Assembly (NCBI GenBank): GCA_001839685.1
Contig: MLAK01000775.1
Coordinates: 1-64,000, forward strand
Length of the DNA: 64,000 nucleotides
Direction: 5' to 3'
Source of the DNA: Tritrichomonas foetus
Taxonomy: Eukaryota; Parabasalia; Tritrichomonadida; Tritrichomonadidae
Part shown: positions 39,288-47,996 of the stretch, piece after piece
How positions within the stretch are numbered: position 1 is the stretch's first letter
Layout of the letters: every line of letters starts with the position of its first letter
Made by a program: the position numbers and the translations under genes
The notes under the pieces: generated by a model
The model's database searches: none
What the model saw: the letters and a program-made list of their open reading frames with translations, nothing else
Told to the model about the DNA's origin: nothing

Positions 39288-39624
39288 GTTCACAGTTTTT
39301 TATTATTCTTATTTATTTGTATTCAATTCTATTTTATAATGAAATTTACTTGCGTGAAATGAATAGTTATTTTCTCAATCCGTTTGGAGTGATTATTCAC
39401 TATAGTCAGATGGCTAAATATTCTGAGGTAAAATAATAACAAAAGAATATTCAATAGTGGAGAGAAAATGTTTTCCATATAAGAAGTAATCACATTCATA
39501 ATCAAACCACAAAACTAAATATAGAGAAAGATTCACTTTCTATTGCTGCTACCATTTAGCCAAATCGATTGTTCTTCTTGGAATGTGTGTAAATTGTTTC
39601 ATATTGGAATCTATTACAGTGAAA
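39288..39624. other. Convergent intergenic spacer
   Basis: About 340 nt between the converging ends of the kexin-like and HEAT-repeat genes. Nothing supportable. Confidence 0.45.
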
Positions 39625-41901
39625 TCAGAATAATTCAACACCATAAATGCTAATGATCCTTTGAGAGTAATCATGACTATTCGGATCATTTAACCCTTCC
39701 ATAATCATTTCCTTAATTTTTGGATAACTTTGTAAGAAAGAATAAACCTCATCCTTTTGAATAATACATAGTGTATAAATCATTTCAATGATTGAAAAAG
39801 AAAAAGAGTCAAGATCGTCAAATTGCTGTTCTAATATCATTAAATATTGAAATGCAGCCTGAATAAGGCATGATTGTGGTGAATATTTAACTAAATATAA
39901 AATAACATCAGATAAATCATTAAAAATTGTTTGCTTTTTTTCATTATAATCGATTTCATAGCTCTCTATTTTTTCATTTCCCAAAATTTCGATCGTTTGT
40001 AAAACTAAATTTGTTAAATTTGGAAATTCTGTTTTTACTATCTCTTGATTCGAATCCAAAACATCATTAAAACCCGATAGAACTTGTAAATTTTTCGTTT
40101 GTTGAAAGATTGTAAAGTATAATGGAATGATTACAGATAAATATGGTTCAATATTTACTAATTGGAATATATAAAAAAAAGAAGTTATTACAGAATTAAC
40201 AATATCATCATTTTCATAGTTTTTTTGAAGAATTTGTATCTCTGTTTGGCATATTTGTTCCAAAAGAATTACATTTTCTGTTTCATAAGCAATTATTACT
40301 ATTGGTAATAAAGTCTCAATAAAATAATCAAAATCAATTTTAGCCATTAAATTTAAGAGATTTTGAGATTGCTTAGCAAAAGGCAGAAAACTTTTTTTAA
40401 GTTTCATTGCAATCTTTTGAATTATCGTGCTTAATTTAATTAGGTTAGAATGTAAAACTTGATTCTGCAAACATTTTTCAAAATATTCTAAAATTTTCGA
40501 AGTAAAAAGAATTATTTGATCTTGATTCATAAAAGAAAGTGACTTTTTAAGAACATCGAAACTTACACTACAAATTATTGGATTTTCATTCATTGTGTTG
40601 ATCAGTAAAAAATCAAAATAATTGTGAATAGGGAAATTTTCTACTTCCAAAAGAACATTAATTAAACGAACAACTTGATATTGAATATCGATTAAATCAG
40701 ATGTATGTAACAGACATTCATTTACAGCGTCTAATAATTGCTTATTTTTAGTTATAATTTTAATGCATCTAATAGCCATATATCTTTCGCGTGGGATTTG
40801 ACTAGATATCTTGGGAAAGATGAAATTTAAATCAAATGTAATTTTCATTTTCGCAAGAGCGCAAAATGCAATTAGAATTATGTAATCATTACCATTAGGA
40901 ATAGTGTGAATAAAAGCAATTGGATTTCCAGATAAGGGTGATAAATATACACTGGAGGTTAAGATAATTAAATTTTCCAAAAAGTTAGTGGCATCATTTT
41001 CAAATGATTTTTCATCTTCTGCGATGATTTTAAACAAAATAGGGAAAAATAAAGTCACTAAATTTGAAAAGTACTGAGCAGTTTCTTCACATAAAAGAGA
41101 ATTAAAAAAATACAAAATTGAAGATTGCGCTTCAATGTTTTCTAATGAATTTATAGCAATTTGAGAAATGTTTTGAAGAACGAATGGTGTAAACTCAGGA
41201 AAATCTGATACAATTTGACTCCAGCAATTAAATAATTCTGAATAAATACTAGAATTATTCATTTGATTAATTAATTCAGCAGCCAAAGCTTCAATCATTT
41301 GTCTATTCTCAGTTTGACCAATAATTGAACAAGAAATTTGGAGAAGTTTAATTTTTATATAATTTTCATTATTTTGATTTGATAAATGATGTAAAACTGC
41401 TGTCATTATCATATTTTGTTCATCTTCATTAGTCTTAAATATTGAACAAATATCTGACAAAAGTGTAGAAAATCCATATATTTCAGAGGGTGTCGAAACT
41501 GATGCCAAAGATTGCGCATAAGCTGAAATTAAAGGGCAATTTTCATCATCTTGCAATTCGAGAATTGATAGATTTGACAAAAGCTCAGCAGACAAACCAG
41601 CAAGTTCAATATCATTACTACTAAACATTGATAAAACAATTTGGATTAAATTTGGAAAAATATCTGGATTGATTGCAAAATTGCTGTCTTCTGATTGAAA
41701 TAATCTATTGAATAATATTAAAGCAAATTTCTTGGAGTTGGAAGGAAATTCTGTGTTTTGCAATATTTCCAAAAAATAATTCATGAAAATATCGAAATTC
41801 TGTTTGGTAAAATCAGAGAGAACACACCAAGATTGATATGATATATTTGGTTGTGGGGATTGGGCAGTTAGTAAATACTGCCCAAATGAAGTAAATTCCA
41901 T
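39625..41901 (-). CDS. HEAT-repeat protein, importin-beta-like
   Basis: 758 residues, almost all amphipathic helix pairs. The N-terminus (LTAQSPQPNISYQSWCVLSD, then FMNYFLEILQNTEFPSNSKK and FALILFNRLFQ) resembles the Ran-binding N-terminal HEAT repeats of karyopherin-beta. Leu/Ile/Asn-rich helices continue to the end (IISIYGVELF). No metal or catalytic motif. If importin-like, it ferries cargo through nuclear pores; another HEAT scaffold is possible. It has an initiator-like TCATTTC 6-12 nt before ATG 41901. High Asn/Ile content fits the AT-rich genome. Confidence 0.55.
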   Translation of the reverse strand: MEFTSFGQYLLTAQSPQPNISYQSWCVLSDFTKQNFDIFMNYFLEILQNTEFPSNSKKFALILFNRLFQSEDSNFAINPDIFPNLIQIVLSMFSSNDIELAGLSAELLSNLSILELQDDENCPLISAYAQSLASVSTPSEIYGFSTLLSDICSIFKTNEDEQNMIMTAVLHHLSNQNNENYIKIKLLQISCSIIGQTENRQMIEALAAELINQMNNSSIYSELFNCWSQIVSDFPEFTPFVLQNISQIAINSLENIEAQSSILYFFNSLLCEETAQYFSNLVTLFFPILFKIIAEDEKSFENDATNFLENLIILTSSVYLSPLSGNPIAFIHTIPNGNDYIILIAFCALAKMKITFDLNFIFPKISSQIPRERYMAIRCIKIITKNKQLLDAVNECLLHTSDLIDIQYQVVRLINVLLEVENFPIHNYFDFLLINTMNENPIICSVSFDVLKKSLSFMNQDQIILFTSKILEYFEKCLQNQVLHSNLIKLSTIIQKIAMKLKKSFLPFAKQSQNLLNLMAKIDFDYFIETLLPIVIIAYETENVILLEQICQTEIQILQKNYENDDIVNSVITSFFYIFQLVNIEPYLSVIIPLYFTIFQQTKNLQVLSGFNDVLDSNQEIVKTEFPNLTNLVLQTIEILGNEKIESYEIDYNEKKQTIFNDLSDVILYLVKYSPQSCLIQAAFQYLMILEQQFDDLDSFSFSIIEMIYTLCIIQKDEVYSFLQSYPKIKEMIMEGLNDPNSHDYSQRIISIYGVELF

Positions 41902-42416
41902 AAAGTGAAATGAGAAAACTTCCCTTCAATATGCCATTCTAAATATGATATTTAATTGTTATTTATCCACTTTTGCCCGAGATTCTTTATCGACACCAAG
42001 ATATAAGTCAAAAACTAAATCCAAAACACGAGCGACTTTCACTTTGTTCAATTTAACCTGATAAAACACTAAGTAAATGGTTATTAACCTTATTTACCAT
42101 AACATTGATAGACTATGATCTCATATTTAATTCTGATATTCATATCAATTTTGGAAAAACCAAAAAAATAGATATCAAACATGTAAAAGAGATTTTGAAT
42201 GTGAATTTTAATGAAATTAAAGTATCTTCCTCAAAATCATCTGTCAATTTCGATTGTATTTTAAATTCCTAATTTCATTGGCGGAAAAGATTAAAACTAT
42301 GATTTTTAGTCTAGTTATTCAACAAATATAGCAATATATAGAATAATTCATAAATTCACCATTTTGCCATTTTACACCACCAATTATCAGACTGATCAAC
42401 CCAAAAATATCCAGTG
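41902..42416. other. Intergenic with overlapping ATG-less or tiny coding-like frames
   Basis: Plus strand: 72 codons without ATG from 42057 to TAA 42270-42272, reading DLIFNSDIHINFGKTKKIDI and on to NFDCILNS. Minus strand: ATG 42100-42098 directly followed by a 40-nt GT...AG segment (42097-42058), then 32 codons ending YLGVDKESRAKVDK and TAA 41961-41959. The two overlap and cannot both be trusted. The minus one shares its YLGVD ending with 52.6 kb. Confidence 0.3.
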
Positions 42417-43625
42417 ATGGCAAGACCAAGAAGACTTTCTTACCAACCTCCTCTTGACCGAAATACTTTATCTCAACGAAACGACTTGTTAAGCTTCTGG
42501 GCACTTTTTAGTATTTCTTTCACGATCCGAATTTTTCAGATAAACAAATTGCGAACTCCAATCCTTAACGAATACAAATACATTCAGCAACTTATTAACC
42601 TATCGTCGCACGACCCATCTCGCCCAATTATTGGCGATTTAATAATTCGAACTCCAATTCGATTTTTTACTCCACCAAAATATTCTGCACCAAACACAAA
42701 CGCAACATTATCCGAAATATTCCCCTCTTACAGATTTGTTAAAGTCGCAAATGTAATCATCTCATCATTCGTTCCTCCATTATTAGCCGCAACTTTGAGA
42801 CTTCAAGGTTATCCATTATTTGTTTCCACTGTTTCAGGATTTTTAATTGTTTTTGAATTTTGTAACATTTTAAAGGCGAGAATTATTTGCACAGATTCAT
42901 TATTCAATTTCTTTTTCGCCTTATCAATATTTTTACAAGCCTTTAAACAGTTTCACATTTCTACAGGATTTACTATTATTTGTTCCATTATTATTGCTTT
43001 ATCTTCAGTTATTGATTATAGCGGATTTGTATTAATCGCTTTTATTTTTGTTGATTATTTATTTAACAAAAAGAAAGAATATCAATATATGTTTATTTTT
43101 ATTTCAACTTGTTTTTTAGTTCATCTTGTTGATTTAGGCATAGAATCCTATTTTATTCAAAATTTAAATTTCACTGAATTGATTTCAAATAAATTCCAAA
43201 CTCTATTTTGTTTTGAATGCCGACGTTATCCAGTTTATATCTTCCCTCTTTGGAAATTCATTCCTCAGATTGTTTGGAAAGCGGAAAACCAAAAAATTTG
43301 TTTAATGAATCATCCAATTGTAACAATTTTGAGTGCTTTATTTTGTACATTTGGAATCTTCAATCGAAACTCAGTTTATTATTTCGTTTCAATTTATCTT
43401 ATTTGGTTTTTGAAAAGACCAACAAACTGTTCTGAATATCAAGTCCCATTTTTCTTCAGCGTACTTGCGATTGCGCATTTTTTGAGACGTTTTCCAATGA
43501 GAAACATTTTATCTTTGATTATTTTGTTGGTCTTAATATTCTTTTTCGCTTTTTGGGCACCATGGATTTATGGACTCAAGTTGTCACCAACACTTGATGC
43601 AACACTTGACTTCTGGCGCAAATAG
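42417..43625 (+). CDS. Polytopic membrane protein, PMT (GT39)-like mannosyltransferase
   Basis: 402 residues from ATG 42417. About nine transmembrane stretches. The first lumenal loop has LRTPILNEYKYIQQLINLSS, in the place of the R-x-x-P-x-x-x-x-D-E loop of protein O-mannosyltransferases; Asp-Glu is reduced to Asn-Glu. The next segments (FRFVKVANVIISSFVPPLLA as RFVKVANVIISSFVPPLLA, then LKARIICTDSLFNFFFALSI) match PMT's R-x-x-N/x and R-x-x-L-x-D-S/x-L helix. The end, FWAPWIYGLKLSPT, recalls the PMT terminus. The protein is shorter than PMTs (about 750) and lacks a MIR domain. A dolichol-phosphate-sugar-dependent transferase is plausible; specificity unknown. Confidence 0.5.
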   Translation: MARPRRLSYQPPLDRNTLSQRNDLLSFWALFSISFTIRIFQINKLRTPILNEYKYIQQLINLSSHDPSRPIIGDLIIRTPIRFFTPPKYSAPNTNATLSEIFPSYRFVKVANVIISSFVPPLLAATLRLQGYPLFVSTVSGFLIVFEFCNILKARIICTDSLFNFFFALSIFLQAFKQFHISTGFTIICSIIIALSSVIDYSGFVLIAFIFVDYLFNKKKEYQYMFIFISTCFLVHLVDLGIESYFIQNLNFTELISNKFQTLFCFECRRYPVYIFPLWKFIPQIVWKAENQKICLMNHPIVTILSALFCTFGIFNRNSVYYFVSIYLIWFLKRPTNCSEYQVPFFFSVLAIAHFLRRFPMRNILSLIILLVLIFFFAFWAPWIYGLKLSPTLDATLDFWRK

Positions 43626-43714
43626 AAAAAACTTGTTTGTATTATTTATATTAGATTTAATAAATACTGACTTGTGAAATTGTATTAATAAAAAACATTT
43701 TTTTCACTATTTTC

Positions 43715-43965
43715 TTGTATTCATTCTTTTCTTGAATTCATTCTTTTCATGAATTCATTCTTTTCGTGAATTCATTCTTTTCNNNNNNNNNNNNNNNNNN
43801 NNNNNNNNNNNNNNNNNNNNNNNNNNNNNNNNNNNNNNNNNNNNNNNNNNNNNNNNNNNNNNNNNNNNNNNNNNNNNNNNNNNNNNNNNNNNNNNNNNNN
43901 NNNNNNNTGAATTCATTCTTTTCTTGAATTCATTCTTTTTCGTGAATTCATTCTTTTCGTGAATT
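43715..43965. repeat. 17-bp tandem repeat containing EcoRI sites, with 125-N gap
   Basis: Units of TGAATTCATTCTTTTC plus one base (G, T or A) repeat on both sides of the N run 43783-43907. One unit right of the gap has an extra T. The array begins about 90 nt after the stop of the PMT-like gene. Confidence 0.85.
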
Positions 43966-44427
43966 TCAACTGACAAAAAACTGATATATGAAAATTATCC
44001 TTAAGAAATGAAAATTATGAACAGTTGAAGTCACAAATTCTACCTTTATTGAGATTATGATAAACGCGTCGTCAAATATTCGATAACGATCGGGAGATAA
44101 TCCTAAGGTTGAAAATTAACCTTGTATCGTCTACTTCACAAAAATTTAAGTCAATATTTAAAAAACTGTCAAAAATTGAATAGTAATGTTCAATAAAGCC
44201 AACCACAGTGGTTCAGAACAAAGTCTCCAAATTCCACTGAATCATGTTTTTATGTTCTGTAAAAGCACTTCTTTTATTTTTATTGTAAAAAAAATAGCGG
44301 TTTCATTTGAGTCATAATTTTATAACGGCTAATATAAAAAATTGAATATAATTACCCATGATAATTTATTTTCTTTCAAAAAAGGCCCTAGGTGAAACTG
44401 CCAAATTTTTATTTATAACTCAATAGA
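43966..44427. other. Intergenic with possible structured RNA
   Basis: Nested complementarity ACGAT...AAGGTT-gaaaatt-AACCTT..ATCGT (about 44085-44132) and a perfect AACCAC-A-GTGGTT palindrome (44200-44212). Neither has the marks of a known small RNA that I can identify. Confidence 0.3.
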
Positions 44428-44856
44428 ATGTCTTGGGATTTCGATTTTGATGACGACTCTTTCTTATCCGATCCTTTTAATCAAGCAGACCAAGGGTTTC
44501 CTTCACAGTTCGATAATACTTTCTTTTCACAAGAACAACAGACTTATGTCGAGCCAACATTCCAACAACAACCTATTTTCGCTCCCCCTCTACAACAAAT
44601 TCCTCAACAAGTCCCCCAGCAGGTCCTTCCGCCCCAAATGATGATGGTCAATCAGGTTCCGATTAGCCAATTTAATGAAAATCAAAATCTCGTCGAAGAA
44701 AACAATCAATTGAGGCAATTCTTCTTCTCGCTAAAACAGAAAGCCGAGCAAGTCGAAAATCAGAATCAGAAGTTGAAAGGACAGCTGAACGAATGCCGAA
44801 ATTGGTTTAGAAATGCGATGTTTTCCGGCATTCAAAGCGGATCAAATAAGCAATAA
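44428..44856 (+). CDS. Small Gln-rich acidic protein with C-terminal coiled coil
   Basis: 142 residues. Acidic/Phe start MSWDFDFDDDSFLSDPFNQA, a Gln/Pro-rich middle (FQQQPIFAPPLQQIPQQVPQ) and a leucine-zipper-like coiled coil (about 90-125: NLVEENNQLRQFFFSLKQKA). An acidic-aromatic plus Gln/Pro composition is common in activators and adaptor proteins, but no basic DNA-binding region precedes the zipper. No family recognised. ACTCAATAG immediately precedes the ATG. Confidence 0.65.
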   Translation: MSWDFDFDDDSFLSDPFNQADQGFPSQFDNTFFSQEQQTYVEPTFQQQPIFAPPLQQIPQQVPQQVLPPQMMMVNQVPISQFNENQNLVEENNQLRQFFFSLKQKAEQVENQNQKLKGQLNECRNWFRNAMFSGIQSGSNKQ

Positions 44857-45069
44857 GCAGGAATATTTTTTTCAAATTGATAATAAGTTACGTATAAATT
44901 TTTTTCTATCCCTAACTTTCCATTTTCTTCTTTTATTTATTTGAACATATTTTTTTTTTTTTATTCCTTTGAGTTTTTTCTGACGGAGCTTAGCGTTGGT
45001 ATTATTTTCTATTTTGGAACTATTTTTCCTTTTTTTTCCTCAAAAAGAAGCATGAATTCATATTGTTGA

Positions 45070-45136
45070 GTTATTCCGTGAACACTTTTTTTGGATTTGA
45101 CTTTTCATTTGACCTTATGATGTTCATGGAAAAACC
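45070..45136. repeat. Hairpin repeat element, copy B
   Basis: Arms GTTATTCCGTGAACA (45070-45084) and its imperfect reverse complement (45121-45136) enclose a 36-nt centre with TTTGACTTTTCATTTGACC. The whole unit aligns with the reverse complement of 52772-52823 at about 80 percent by eye. Confidence 0.6.
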
Positions 45137-45409
45137 GTGATCAATTGATCTTGGCTGGAACAAAAATGTTCTCAAAATTATGCCTAAAAAAGTGATAATT
45201 ACTTTTTCTTCTCCAGATTTAGGTCGTAACACTAAATTTTCAAAATCGTATCATATGATATTATATTATATTATTTCATAAGCTCAATAATAAGACATTT
45301 AATAAAAGAATATATTGATAGAGATATATTTCATTGTCTTTCCACTATATTTTTGCGGGTGATGCAGAAAATGTGAAAAGGGACTTACGAGTCAGGTCGG
45401 TCATTATTG

Positions 45410-45417
45410 AAAAAGTT
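45410..45417 (+). promoter_or_regulatory. AAAAAGTT element upstream of LCAT-like gene
   Basis: Lies 55 nt before ATG 45473, right after an initiator-like TCATTATT (45401-45408). Two ATGs (45419, 45441) fall between it and the main start. Confidence 0.35.
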
Positions 45418-45472
45418 TATGTCAAATTCGTATTGGTCCGATGAAAAAGCTGCCAAGTCTTTTTGAATTTGA

Positions 45473-46819
45473 ATGAAAGCCCGATCATTTTTACATCAAC
45501 GATCTTTTTTGCCAATGCTATTTCTCTTCCTGTCATTGATTGACTCTCTTAAACCCGTCATTTTACTCCCACCGCTATATGGCACCAACCTTCATGTCAC
45601 ATATAATCAAACAGATCTTCCATGGTATTGTCCCAAACAAATGAATGATGAATTACTTTGGGTCGATCCAAAATTGCTTGTTCCACCACGTTACAATTGT
45701 GTTTTTCAACTTTTACTAGGGTTCTATGATAATGAAACAGATAAAATCGTGAATCGACCAGGCGTGAATATATCTGTTCATGATTTTGGCGGAGAAGAAA
45801 GTAACCAATATGTTGATAGTGGCATTTTTGGATTTCAATTTATTGATGCATTTGCATCAATGTTAAAATATTTTAAAGACCATGGGTATGTTGTTGGTAA
45901 AAATTTATTTGTTGCACCATACGATTGGCGCTTTGCACCTGCTGCAATTTACGACTTTTGGCCTCAATTGCAGAATTTAATTGAGCTTGCACATTCTTCT
46001 AATAATATGAAAGTTACTTTAATGGGTTATTCATGTGGTGGATTTAATTTACATCACTTTTTAACAAAACGTATCACGGAGGATTGGAAACAAGAACATA
46101 TTGAAAAAATCGTATTTTTAACACCTTCATTTGGCGGAACTCATGATGTTTTTGATTCACTCTTTAATAGATATTCACCTTTACTTCCTTACTTAAGAAA
46201 TGCTGATATTGCAAATATGTGTGAAGGTTTGCCTTGTTTACATTCACATTTATTAAATCATGAAGTCTATGGAGACATTCCCCTTGTCCGCGGACCAGAT
46301 GGAGAAACGTATACTGCCCGTGAACTTCCTGATCTTTTAATCAAACATAATCGAATCAAAGGACAATATATCAATATGCTCAAGCATAGTGTTGAATACC
46401 AGAAAGAAGCCCCAGCTGACATAAATTTGCCAACAACTATTGTATATAATACTGGAATGCCTACTCACATTTTATTCGACTTCAAACGCGGATGGGACAA
46501 ATCCCCAACTGTGGAACAAGGAAGAGGTGATGGAACAATTCCTTCAAATGCTGCTGAATGGGCCTGCGATCACTGGGATCATAAAAACACACCAAAAATT
46601 TGCATCGATCTTGATAATCACGAAAAAAGGTTTAAGCACCAGCCTTTAACTTACAATCCTTTCATTCATGAACTGATTTTTAATCTAACATCAAGAAGTG
46701 ATTGGCTTAACTTTACTGGAAGAACAGACTATCATCTTCCATATATTAAAATATTGAAGAACAATACTTATCAGATAAGAGAAGACATTAGACCATTTGC
46801 GGAAAAACATATAGATTAA
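45473..46819 (+). CDS. LCAT/PLA2G15-family lipase or acyltransferase, secreted or lysosomal
   Basis: 448 residues. Signal sequence (FLPMLFLFLSLIDSLKP), then the LCAT start PVILLPPLYGTNLHVTYNQT. PYDWRFAP is the family's cap-domain signature. Catalytic triad: Ser in GYSCGG (near 182), Asp in GRGDGTIP (near 346) and probably His in FKHQPL (near 386). The oxyanion and lid region PWYCPKQMNDELLW has the lid-type Trp/Cys. Members cleave or transfer the sn-2 or sn-1 acyl chain of phospholipids in acidic compartments or extracellularly. The MKKLPSLFEFE upstream frame ends in TGA overlapping the main ATG. Confidence 0.88.
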   Translation: MKARSFLHQRSFLPMLFLFLSLIDSLKPVILLPPLYGTNLHVTYNQTDLPWYCPKQMNDELLWVDPKLLVPPRYNCVFQLLLGFYDNETDKIVNRPGVNISVHDFGGEESNQYVDSGIFGFQFIDAFASMLKYFKDHGYVVGKNLFVAPYDWRFAPAAIYDFWPQLQNLIELAHSSNNMKVTLMGYSCGGFNLHHFLTKRITEDWKQEHIEKIVFLTPSFGGTHDVFDSLFNRYSPLLPYLRNADIANMCEGLPCLHSHLLNHEVYGDIPLVRGPDGETYTARELPDLLIKHNRIKGQYINMLKHSVEYQKEAPADINLPTTIVYNTGMPTHILFDFKRGWDKSPTVEQGRGDGTIPSNAAEWACDHWDHKNTPKICIDLDNHEKRFKHQPLTYNPFIHELIFNLTSRSDWLNFTGRTDYHLPYIKILKNNTYQIREDIRPFAEKHID

Positions 46820-46970
46820 AAACTTTTTATATCCCAAATTATTTTTTCTTTTCAGGATGTGGTTCGATTAACATCCTTAAGATCTTTTTCAAATCTTGAT
46901 TTTTAGATCTAAGAATGATATGTCACGAAGAATTTCACCTTGAACCGAAGTTTATTTGATCATTTTTAAC

Positions 46971-46978
46971 AAAAAGTT
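46971..46978 (+). promoter_or_regulatory. AAAAAGTT element upstream of the 221-aa coiled-coil gene
   Basis: Lies 43 nt before ATG 47022, directly after CATTTTTAAC. Confidence 0.35.
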
Positions 46979-47021
46979 ATCTAAATTGAGGCGTTTTTAA
47001 ACGTCAATAACGTGTTTATAA

Positions 47022-47687
47022 ATGCTGTCATGTGCGACAGGATATCAAGTCACTTTCCACGAAAAACCAAATCCAAAAGATAAAGTCTCGCATGTCGAAC
47101 TCGAATTATGGCTTGAAAGAAATCTTCGCGAAAGAGCACGAAATGCAAAACGCGGAAGTGACGAAAGAATTCGCGTCTTCGCCGAAATGCTTGAAAAAGT
47201 TGCAGCATCCGATCCAATTTTTGGATGCTTTATTGATCGCGCGCTTATCGATATTTTCGCTGAAAGAGATGTCGCCCCGCCAGAAGTCCAGGCATTACAG
47301 AAACTGATTGTCCAGGAAAAGAAGCTTGCTGAATTAAAGAAAGAAACTCAAAAAGCAGAAGAAGAGAATGAAAATCTTAGGCGTCAATTGAATGACGTTC
47401 AACACCACATTAAAAGAAGGCAACAAGAAATGAATGAGCTGGAAGCAATAATGCGCCAGCGTTCAGACTTGTTTGAAAAGCAGAGAGAGCTGAATAGTGA
47501 ACTGAACAATTTATTCAAACTTTTTGACGAGCCGATTGTGACAAAAGAAGAAAAGAAGGAAACAGAAGCACCACAAATTATTAGTCTCAGGCTTCACAAT
47601 CAAAGCCTCAGAGAAAAAGTGAAAGCAATGCAGAAGAACATTGAAATTGCTGAAGAAGAAATTGAAACTATCAAAACAATGAGATGA
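47022..47687 (+). CDS. Coiled-coil protein of 221 residues, unknown function
   Basis: A folded N-terminal head of about 90 residues (SHVELELWLERNLRERARNA, then ASDPIFGCFIDRALIDIFAE), followed by a coiled coil from about 95 to the end (ELKKETQKAEEENENLRRQL; SLREKVKAMQKNIEIAEEEI). A small helical head plus long coiled coil is seen in centriolar and flagellar proteins; no named family is recognised. Confidence 0.7.
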   Translation: MLSCATGYQVTFHEKPNPKDKVSHVELELWLERNLRERARNAKRGSDERIRVFAEMLEKVAASDPIFGCFIDRALIDIFAERDVAPPEVQALQKLIVQEKKLAELKKETQKAEEENENLRRQLNDVQHHIKRRQQEMNELEAIMRQRSDLFEKQRELNSELNNLFKLFDEPIVTKEEKKETEAPQIISLRLHNQSLREKVKAMQKNIEIAEEEIETIKTMR

Positions 47688-47996
47688 GATGTTTTGGTTT
47701 CCTTTTAAATATTGTTACTGAGTTTCTTTATATATTGTTAATTGAATTACTATAAAAAATTGTTCGGCTTCCACCAATTTTTTTGATTTTTTCTTCTTTC
47801 TTTCATTATGATATTAAAATTAACAATATGCATTGCTATAATAAGAATTATTTAAAGATAACATTATAAATATAACATTATAAAGAGAACTTTATAAAGA
47901 TAGCATAAATGAAATCTAAGAAATCAAAAAGCATGAAAAGTCACGTTTATAAAAATAATTACAGAAAAAAATAGAAATAGATATCCGATTATAAAT
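47688..47996. other. Convergent intergenic spacer
   Basis: Contains several ACATTATAAA-like phrases in tandem (about 47861-47905: TAACATTATAAA twice, then GAACTTTATAAAGATAGCAT). No gene. Confidence 0.4.

Larger units (their letters stand above)
44857..45472. other. Intergenic with hairpin element copy and upstream ORFs
   Basis: Holds the hairpin repeat 45070-45136, the AAAAAGTT element at 45410 and two short ATG frames before the LCAT-like start. Confidence 0.5.

Noticed and set aside
47861..47905. ACATTATAAA repeats as an array
   Set aside because: Only two or three imperfect copies; normal for AT-rich spacer.
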